From: Progne subis subis | Lineage: Eukaryota; Chordata; Aves; Passeriformes; Hirundinidae | Direction: 5' to 3' | Length of the DNA: 64,000 nt | Assembly (NCBI GenBank): GCA_022316685.1 | Contig: JAKJHU010000014.1 | Span: forward strand, 2,785,001 to 2,849,000 | Part shown: in pieces, positions 1 through 10,499 of the stretch | Layout of the letters: every line of letters starts with the position of its first letter | How positions within the stretch are numbered: the stretch's first letter is position 1 | Program-made: the position numbers and the translations under genes | Notes under the pieces: model-generated | Database searches by the model: none | The model's input: the letters and a program-made list of their open reading frames with translations, nothing else | What the model was told of the DNA's origin: nothing

Positions 1-925
1 CCACCACACGTGACATTTTTGAGAGCTCAGAAACGTGTCAGAAGTTCCAGCCCAGCAGTGTCCATTCCAACACTTGCACAGACAGCCCAATCAGTCTGAT
101 GTGATCAAAATTAGTCTTTTAGCAGTGTGGTTCACAGAAATTGAATATTACAAGTACAGTCATCAGAAATATAATCAGGGAAATTAGTGCAATTGGAGGC
201 ATGAGCACACAAGTGGCTAATGAGTTTAACCTCTTGACAAACACTAGGGAAGGGATTAGCAGTCAGTGCTTTGTTTAGCAAGCTTAGGCCACTTTGTGCT
301 TTTTCTGCCATCCTTAAATATTGTTTGGTTTTGTACAGTGCTTTTTGGGAAAAAAAAAAATTTTTTTAGAAAAAGAACAGAGAAAAAGTTATTATGTGCT
401 TCCAGTGGGATTGACCAATAGTGTGTCACGTAACAGATTGTAAAAAGGATTTGTCCTTCCAGTGGAATCCAGGGCAAACCTGGCTCTCCAACATGATCCC
501 AAAGAGAACCTGAAAGAAAACCACAACATGTGCAGGGGGAAAAAAAATGTTTTCTTCCTGGATTGTAGTCAGTGTAATACGTCCCCACAGTCATAATGCA
601 GAAGGCACAGGAATGTAAAAGTTTTATACCAAATAGTCAGCTCTCTCCTTTTGTAGTCCAACCTTTGCATTGCCTTTTCTCTGATGTCTCTTTATCTTCC
701 ACACATCTTGAGTGAAAAGAAAAATCTGGAAAAGATAAATTACTCTGCTTCCTATGAGAAGTGGTCTCTGCTACAGTGTAAGAAAATTCAGAGGAATTCA
801 TGCGGGAAAACCAGTAGTTCTCCCCAAGAAAAAGGCCATTTGGGGCTCTAGACAATTAACAGAATAACTCACAAGTGTGACAGAGAATCTATCATCCCTT
901 TCTGATTTATTCTTTCATTTTTTAG
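1..925 (+). other. PEX5L: End of upstream PEX5L intron
   Basis: This AT-rich sequence leads into the TTTTTTAG acceptor at 925. I see no exon or repeat family, only an A10/T8 run near 350-367. Confidence 0.7.
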
Positions 926-1021
926 GCACGGTCAAGTAAGGAGCAGCGTTGGGGAACACCTCTTCTCTCCAGAAATCACTCCTTGGAGGAGGAATTTGAA
1001 AGAGCAAAGGCAGCTGTTGAG
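926..1021 (+). CDS. PEX5L: PEX5L exon, linker before the TPR domain
   Basis: This 96-base exon is phase 0 at both ends, with a TTTTTTAG acceptor and a GAG|GTACTA donor. It encodes 32 residues starting [10 protein letters not shown] and ending FERAKAAVE, a stretch highly conserved in PEX5L. Because its length is a multiple of three, skipping it would keep the frame. Confidence 0.93.
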
Positions 1022-4000
1022 GTACTATTTCATTTACTGTTTTCATTTTCCTCTGATGCTCTACAGGTTTCTTTTTTATCTTGCAGCACAAGCAGAGGAG
1101 AAAGTAGGAATTGGATTATTTAAAGCAGAGAAAATATGCAATTTGTGGAGCTATTCATTTAAAATAGCAGCTTATCTCTTTAAAAAAAGGAAATCCAAAA
1201 CCATTAGCTATAAAGAAACATTAGAGAGAACCAAGTTTTTAAGCTGGATTTTTATAGCTAGAGCAAATGGGCAAATGTAGCTAATTCCAAACCACAAATA
1301 AAAGAGGGAAACATTTCTCCCCAGCAATTGTGGGCCATCAGCTCCTTAAGCCCGGACACAAACCCAGTCTCCACTGTGAAACCAGAGCCCAGAGTCACTG
1401 ATGAACAGCACAACTGCCTGCTGTAAAGCAGAGCTGTACATAAGCACCAACCACGCACCATTTTCACATTTTTACAACTAGTGGCAGAATGCTAAACACA
1501 GGAGTATTCTGGTTTTCTGGTAAATCTATTTGGTTTGAAAATATAAAGGTATTTGGATACTTCTCCTATTGCACTTCCGGTTTTCCTTCACTTCTACAGT
1601 TTCCACCATCTAAAACCATCAAATCTTTTGAGTGTTGTCCTGTACCACTAGTACAGATTGATCCTGACTAGATACAAAGTAGAATACAGGTTTTTTTAGC
1701 AGAACTCAACAAAAAATTTGATATAAGCATTGATCTGGAGCATCATTAACTTCTCAGGGGTTCCATGGGCAGCCCTTCAAAATCCCATTGCCACAAAGAG
1801 CCAAGACAACTCCATCCCAGCAAGGACAGAATTTCAGGCTGAATTACATAACAGCTGCTGAAATGAGTTCTTAGGGTGCAGAGGATGAAGCTGTGAAACC
1901 AGTTCCTCCAAACTGGTTATTTTTAGCATGGACTGCAGGCTCATTAGTCTCCAAACCATCTAGAACACTTCAGGGATGTTTGAGTTTGGATTTAAATTTT
2001 AGTAATGTATTTTAATACTCTTCCAACTCAAGTTTTATACCATTCTACTTCCAGTGTGGACACTTGAACTAGATTAATATTGGCTTATGAGAAATAAAAC
2101 TATGCCTAAATCTGATACTGGCTTCTAGCTAGAAAGCAAATTTCTTCTTGAAGTAATTAATCTGATTTGTAGTCTCTTTTTCAGTATATGCTATGGCAAG
2201 ATGCAGGGTTTCTACCATGGCTTCTTAGGATTTTATTACACACACACAAAAATCTGGTCTCAGCATGCAAAGCTAAAATGGACACAATCAGTAAATTAGC
2301 TCTTTCATAAACTAAGCATGGAAGGCATATTTTCTTTCCAGATCAAATAAATTCCTCATAAACAACTGCTGGTGAGGCACAGGGGAGGTTTTTGATGTCA
2401 CACATCATATACATTTGCTCCTGGCAGGAAAGGAGGGAACTTGCTTTCAGGTTACCACTGCTTAAAAGGCTTTAGATGTTCCTGCTTGCAGTGCAGGCTG
2501 ATCCTCAGGGTGGGACGTGCTGTGCTGCGACCTGTGAAGGCAGCACAGGGAATCTGCTGCTGAACATCCCAGCGCTAATAGTTAAGCAAATGATGTCAGT
2601 ACTCCTGCAACTGCCAGAATCTTGTGTGATGGGGAGTTTCCAGACACTCAGCAGAAAGAAAAATGAGTTGAGTCCAACAACAGATTACAAGACATTATTG
2701 AATTACTTTGCAGAGTAAAGTAAGGAGGAGAATATACTGTAAAAAAAAAAAAAAAACCAACCAAACTCTGCAGACTAAAAGGTCATTCTGAGGCAACAGA
2801 GACAGGTTGTTCAAATACTTTAAAGTAGTCTCAAAAATGGCTATTAAAAAGGATCAAATTAAATGTTTCCCTAACTGTAGCTGGCAGCCTTAAGTTATTC
2901 TTTCTGCTTAAAATAGAACCTTGGGCCAGGTAGTTAAAATGTAAAGGCAAGGTTTCTTCAAGACCTTACAGAGCAGTTATTCCATTTGCATATGAAAAGA
3001 GCTGAATTTTCATCCTAGCTAAAATGAAGTGATAAGAAAGCTGGAGTGATTGAAATAAATTGGAGCCCATCTCAGAAAGATTTGTGATTTCTTAAGCAGA
3101 GAACAGACTACAGGTCAAAAATTCATTTTTAGACTCTGGATATTTCTATATTATTCTTCAATTGGGAAAGCTCCAAGTAGAAAGATTAGCCAGAAAACTG
3201 ATCAAGAAAAGGAAGTAAATCTCGGGTTCTTTGTGGCCTAGTTCGAAAGGAATTAATTAACAATTCAGTAAATGAAGACACCAAACTTTATCCTCCGCCC
3301 AGTATTCACTTCAGAGCTTTGGGAATGGTTTCAACATGTCAGACTTTGAGATTAATGAAGATTTGTGAGGTAATTCTTTCTTGAGAAGGTTTAAAGATGT
3401 CTATGCCATTGGGGAATCTTTTAAGAATAAAGTGGTGAGTAAAATAGCTTTTGCACTAGAGGGTCCAGATTCCCTTGCAGTGTTTGGGTGCTTGCAGACC
3501 TCACTACATTTTCTGTTGTTCTGGAAATTGGATTTCAGTTTTGCCTCATGATTTTTTTGTCTCAGTAATTTCCAAGTGCCACAGGAACTATGTTTTAACA
3601 CAATCTTTCTAATAATCAGCTCTGTTTCACCAAAAATTGGTGGGTTTGAACTTCTAAAAAATGCCAGGATGGGGATTCAGATCCATCCTGTCCTTATATT
3701 CCATTGAAACAATTTTTTTATCAACCACCACCCTACTGGTGTTGAGATAGAATAAATAAAAATAAAAGCAAGAAGGTGTAAAAACTTCCAACAGGGAAGT
3801 GTCTCAGAGATGGAAAAAAAGCTGTTTTGTTATTTTCTTATTCCACATTTCTCTGATTAAACTGCAGATGCTACACTGTTTTGTGAGCTTATGCATAAGA
3901 AATTTTGAGCCGCCCTTCCCAGCATCATTTTATTTACAACACAATGTCACATGAACCATCTGCTGTATAATGTACTGCTTTGAAACATCAGAGCACATTG

Positions 4001-7000
4001 CAGCTAAATTATGTGACAATAAGAGGAAAAAGATGGGATTAGTCTGTTCTAGCCTAGGAGAACATATTCCAGTACCATCAGCTTTGTGGTTCCCATGAGT
4101 ACTGCTTGGAGTCCTTTCTGTACCTGAAATATTCCTGTCTCGCTGTTTAGACATTTCTTGGGATGGGCCTAGAAACTGGCCAAACCCTATTTTAAATTAG
4201 GAACTTGGAACTTGAGTCATTCAGATGCATTTTATTTGATACTCTTTAAAACATGGTGGGAATCTTTGCCTTAATAAGCATTTTTTTATCACTAAATTTT
4301 AGTATGATTTTCAGATTTTATTTCAAGATATCAGCTAAGGAAATCTTACCTAGTTAAGAGCACAAGTTTAACTTACTGTGTCTTTCACTTCAGAGTGTAT
4401 GGTATTGCAGTGATTCAGAGATCAATGATAGAAGCTTTCTTATGCATTGGTCAATTAGAAATATTGCAAATTAACTTTTGGCAATACAGGACAGGCAAAA
4501 TTCTAAAAGTTATGACAATAGGTAAATTTATAAATACATCCCCTGCCCCCTTTCATTTGATCATAGGAAATAAAGAGCATGGAAATATTTCACCTCCCAT
4601 TTGCTTAACTGCTTCAGCAAATTTTTAAATACTAAGTGCAAAAATAGCCTCTTTGACAAAATGCTTGGAAGCAGTCAGATGGCACAAGCATTTTTCCTGG
4701 TTGTCATTCCTCTTAACTGCGGCAGATGATCTAAGAATGTGTTAAATGTGTTCAACTGGTCTGAAAACTTTTGGTGCAAAGTTCTTTGCCAGCCTTAAGG
4801 TGGCAAAAACATTGAAATGAGGTTAATTGGCAGCAGGTGGTGTAGCAAATAGAGTTAAAATTAGATCTAGGAGCCTTGATTCAAAGCCAGGTTTTAAGAA
4901 AGGCTCAACATTGATTTAAGCCTCCTGCCGCTGAAGTCAATGAAAGGGGCTCAGAGCAGCTTTTCTGTAGCAGTTTCAGAAACCTCTGGTGCTGAATGTC
5001 CCCAGAATGCTGCAGCCTGGCCCAAACGAGCAAATCTTTCCTTATCACTGCAAAATGACTGTTGGTCCTGTGACCAGGTAGAGTAGGATGAGCTGAGAGA
5101 GATATAGCAAAGCTGGCCTTCTCCTCATTGCATTTTCCCTGCTCCTTTGCCTCCGTGTGGGTGGACATGCAGGGTGGGTACCTGAGTGCACAACTGGCTT
5201 TTTACATGGAATGTAAACACAGTGAACTTCTGTGGGAATTAAAAATATGTAATTAAAGAGCAGAATTTGAATTTAAGACCTGAATCCGCTTATATGCTTG
5301 CTTACTGTCTGCAGAATTATGATTTGATGTTTCCATACCATTGATCCATAAGGAATTTTTGTGGGAAAAAAACTGCAAGCAAAAAATTCTAATATAAATA
5401 TTATATATATATATATACGTATATAAAATTATTTTTATAAATTAATCTGTCTAAGTAAGGCCATTACTAATTAATTTTCAATAGTTTTATTAATTTTAAT
5501 CCAAAAGAAAGGGAAATTTCCACTTTTTTACCTCACGCTGAATCTCAAAATTACTGCTACTTAAAAACACGATCACGTGATTTTTATTTCAGCGCAGCAG
5601 AGATTTGTGCTGAGTGAGAAGCAGTTGATGGAGTTATCTGTTGAACAGGATCTTTGTAGGGATTCAATTGTCTCTGGCCATGGCCAATAACAGTTAAAGA
5701 GGGAGTGAAAAATCTGATTCATTATCCCTATCCCTAAATGGACATTTCAGTACAGTCTCACAACTCTTTGTATGAATGTATTTTCCTCAAGCCTGGAATA
5801 AGAGCAGATTCTGAAGTGGTGTAACAGAGTGGTCAGGGGCAGTTCACTTCTATTACCTGGCGTGAAATCTCCTCTCCAAGAGTTAATGATTCCCTTTTAA
5901 TTTCCTTTTCCACAGGGGAATATAGCAGATATTTTCACAGATCCAATAATTGCATGATTCAGACAATCCTGTACTGAAGGCTGAGTTCAGACAATCCTGA
6001 ATTTCTTCCTGAATGGAAGACAGTAGGCTTTCCTTCCCCCCAGCACCTAAAGAGGGTTCCAGCAAGCCATGAAATCACAGACTAAGCTCTATGTCTCCAA
6101 TCAAGCCAGGCTGTGAAGCTGTACCAAAGTTGTCAGCCTTGTAACAAAGATTCACACAAAACTATCTGGACCAGCCCATAAAACCTTCCACTAATTTTGA
6201 TTAGCACCTCGCTCTCAAATGGCTCTGTCTAAATCTGAATAGAATTATTTGTGCTGTTGTCTTCGATGTAAATAAGCTGAGAAACTGTGCCCCCAGTGCT
6301 GTCAGTTCACTGAAACACTGGCCACGCCCTTGTAGGAATGGGAGAATTTTGGAAAGGCTTGTAGCCCTCTGCAAGTACTCTGCTATGGATCTCCTTCACA
6401 GAGTCCCATGATTGGTGTGTGGAAGCTGAAAAAGTAGCACCTTAATTTGGATTCTCCCCTTTTTAAATTCTATTTCTATTTCTTGGCATCATTTTCTAGT
6501 AGCCACCATTGTTTCCTCCTGGTTGTTGCTAATCTCATTCGTGGCCCTAAATCTCGTCCGTTCTTCATAATTTCTCTTTCCCTTGTATGTGCATTTTTCT
6601 CTCATCTTTGAGCTGAATATTAATCTCACAGTATGATTTCAGAATCTCTTGTAGATTCCTCTCACCAGCAGTACAATGCACTATTAAGATTTCTCCACTA
6701 TGTCAAAAAGCCCAATTTGTATTACATCCCTCTGTCTAAGCTTTGGCATTTCTCTTTCTCATGGCTGAAAATGATGCTGAATATACCAAAGTAAGCAATG
6801 TTTGCTGTCTTTCAAACTGTTTTATCTATTGTTATTCTTTGGCGTATGCACTTTATTGATTTTTCTTTTTTTTTCTTTGTTTTCTTTGTCCAGGGACTTG
6901 CAGCATTAATTGCCTTCAAATTTTATGTAGCAATTTGCTGCTAGCATCAATAAGATGCAGTGTAAGCTGCTGCAAATCCTCCTTCAAACAGGACATACGC

Positions 7001-10000
7001 TGCCTCTGAGATAAAGAGTTTTCTGTTGACAAAATGCATTCTAATATAAGAGATGAAATTTAATTATATGGATTTCCAAACAGGAGCTGTTGTATTTCAG
7101 TCCACGTGATTATTAATAGAACTAATACTGCTCAGCAAAATTGACACTCAGACCACTGGTAGAAAGAAATTAAAAAGTTTTGTTTAAAAAAAACACCTTT
7201 ATTTTAAAGTTTTGTTGTTCATTTTCTCTTCTCCTTTTCTTCTAGTCTGACACAGAGTTTTGGGATAAAATGCAAGCAGAATGGGAAGAAATGGCTCGCA
7301 GAAATTGGATTTCAGAGAACCAGGAAACACCAGGGCAAGTGACCATCTCAACCATTGAGAAGGTAACAGCAAGTTTTTTGTTGCAGTACATCCCCCTGTG
7401 CAAATTTGGGATGAGCCTCAGCTCTTCCAGGGAACCCAAGGGAACTCTTGGGACATGGAAGATAATTTTACCCCAAACATCTCATCCTCTTCAATTGCCT
7501 GTGGGCAGGGCAGATTTAGAGAACCTTGCCACAGTGAGAATATGTTTGGATTTGTACACAGCCTAAATTCAGCTGAAAGGATCACAAAGCAACTGCTGGA
7601 TTTATGGGCACTTTTGAAGACAGGCACTTCAGGAAAAGCACCAAATAAAAATATCTGGGCTGACACATTCAAGCACTGTTGAGGACAGAAATTATGGAGA
7701 TTCCATCTCTTTTCTTCATTCCTTCCACTCCATACCTTAATTTGATTTCTATTATGTAGCTGATATTACCTCACACCCTTTGCACTGCAGTGACAAGAGA
7801 AAAAGACAAAACTTTAAGGAATACTGAACTAAACTCGGGTGCTTGCATTGTGTATCTGGAAGGTTAATTGAAGATTTCAGGATTTTAACTGAGCTGCCAT
7901 GAGGTTATGAGCACTGCAGGGACTCAGGCTGCTTGGTGTGTGTTCTTTACCATCACACTGGATGCCCTGGGCTCAGGGGTTCAGTTCTGCTCATACTCAG
8001 GCACTGTGAGTTGTTGACATATTCTTTGATGGAGAGCCCAGCATAAGTATCGGTAAGTATAACTTGGGAGCTAAAGTAAAAACAAAGAGAGCAGAAACAT
8101 AAATGCCCAGTGCTGTGACTTTTTACACTTTTTGTCATTGAAATTCCATGGGGGAGCCCGTGCCATTTCCACAGAGCAAAGGTTGTTTACACCCAGTCGG
8201 AAAATAGTGAGTCATTGTGGTTTTTTAGACTTGTCATTCCCTGCAACTTGTCCTTCATCACAAGTCCATTATCTCTCTTCTCCAGGGTTATTATTTCCAC
8301 ACCAACAATCCCTTCAAAGACTGGCCTGGTGCTTTTGAGGAAGGACTGAAAAAAATGAAGGAAGGTGACCTGCCTGTTACAATCTTATACCTGGAGGCTG
8401 CAATTCTCCAAGAGCCCAACGACGCCGAGGTATTCACTGCCGTGCCTTTTCCTGGCTGAGGAAAAGGGAACTCCCTTCATGGAATGGTGGAATGATTTCT
8501 GGGCTCACGCCTCTGCCAGTCATGACTGACTGAAACATTGGATTCTAAGGGTTATGAATTAGTGTGTTCCTTTAAATAGACAACAACGAGTTCCTCAATA
8601 GGATGAGGATCGGGTTTTGAAATTTCATTGTTTGAAATATTTCAAACCTTCCCTTTATATCCGGATGTTTTCAAACTATCTTGTAAGCACTGCTATCAAA
8701 AAGGTGAATATTTTTATTCAACAAGACCGTCAAAAATTTTTTTAAATTATATAAATTTCTCCAATGTTGCTGTTTTCAACTAGTTTATATTTAAAGTCTG
8801 TTTTTTGTGAAATTTTTAAAATATTTATACTGTATCCAAGGCTCTCTGAATCTACTGCTACATTAAATTAAACACCATATTTAAAAAAAGCAGAGAATCC
8901 CAAGCTTCCTAGAAACCCCTAATCTATATAATATACAACTAAATAATTCTTCTTCTCTATTTTCCACAAAATTGTAGCAAAATTTAAAAAGGTACAGTAA
9001 CTCAAATTTAAGAAATCAGCATGTGATTACACACTGACATAATACCCATGTATTCATTGACTATAAATATTTATTAGGCCCAAAGATATTCAGAACTGCA
9101 TTGCTTGGGACTGTTGGTGTGCACGCTGTAGAAAAATCTGGGGTTAGTGCTGGACACATCTGCTGCTTTTCCTCACCCCTGTGTTTAACAGTGATATTGG
9201 TTGTGACTCTGTTTGCAGTTGGATATATTTAACAAACTAAATGGTAATTATTTTTGCAGGCCTGGCAGTTCCTGGGTATAACACAGGCAGAAAATGAAAA
9301 TGAGCAGGCAGCCATCGTGGCCCTCCAAAGGTAGAGGGAGATGAGTCCTAAAACTGGGGTCTGGGGGATATTTAATGTCATTCCCATCTTGGAATATGAA
9401 GAATTTACTTAGAAGAGTAGAGCATTGACATAGATATGGAAACTCCCAGTGACTTCAGAGGCATGAGTAGTGATTAATATTTCTGTTTTATTAAATAAGT
9501 GCAATATTTCATGGAATAATTAAAGGACGTGCACAAAAAAAAGTTACATGGCCTAATAAATATGAGTTAGGCATGATGCAAATGAAGTGCCTTTTTTACA
9601 TTCCAACCACTTGGCATATTTTCTGTAGTCTGTCCTTAAATGAAGAGGTTTTCTTAATTGAAGTGAGCTCCCTTCAGCTGCTGAATGCTAAACTGCCAAC
9701 ATTTTTAGGTGAATGGAGATGTGAAGATGGCAGAATTCTTGTACATAAAATGTGAGCTCCAAAATATCAACATTATTATTATTATTTTCTGTAATGGGTT
9801 TTTATGTTTCCATTTGAAGCAATATTCAATTGCATCACCACTGATAACCATGAAGTTATTTCACCTAAGGATGCTCAAACTTGTTTATATGTCCCTTATT
9901 AGCTTACCTGGATAGAAATCCAAGGGGTTGCCTGATTTAGGAGCTTGATCATCCTCAGTTTTCAAAAGAGCAACAGCGATGATTGTGATTTTCCTGACAT

Positions 10001-10468
10001 GGACTATTTTGGAACAATTCAAATTGTGCTTGGCTGCAGAAATATCTCAATGTATTTTTATTTTCTGCCTAGGTGCTTGGAACTGCAGCCAAACAACCTG
10101 AAAGCTCTGATGGCCCTGGCTGTGAGTTACACCAACACTGGCCATCAACAAGAAGCCTATCAATCCCTGAGAAACTGGATAAAACAAAATCCAAAATACA
10201 AGTATATAGTGAGAAGCAAAAAAGGATCCCCAGCACTTAGCAGGAGGATGTCTAAGACAGCAGATGAAAGGTAAATGCAGTGGAAATCCTCATGGTGGAA
10301 ATACCAATGATGTCCCTAGAACTGGTGGTACCTGCTGTGTCCCCTTGTTCTACAGAAGTCCAGCCAGTTGTCTATGATGGAGGAACATGTCTCTAATAGC
10401 AGGAGAGGGAAGCCAACAGAGAATATTTGCTTTAATGCTTTGTCTTTTACACCATCCCTGGAAGTTAA

Positions 10469-10499
<31 letters not shown>

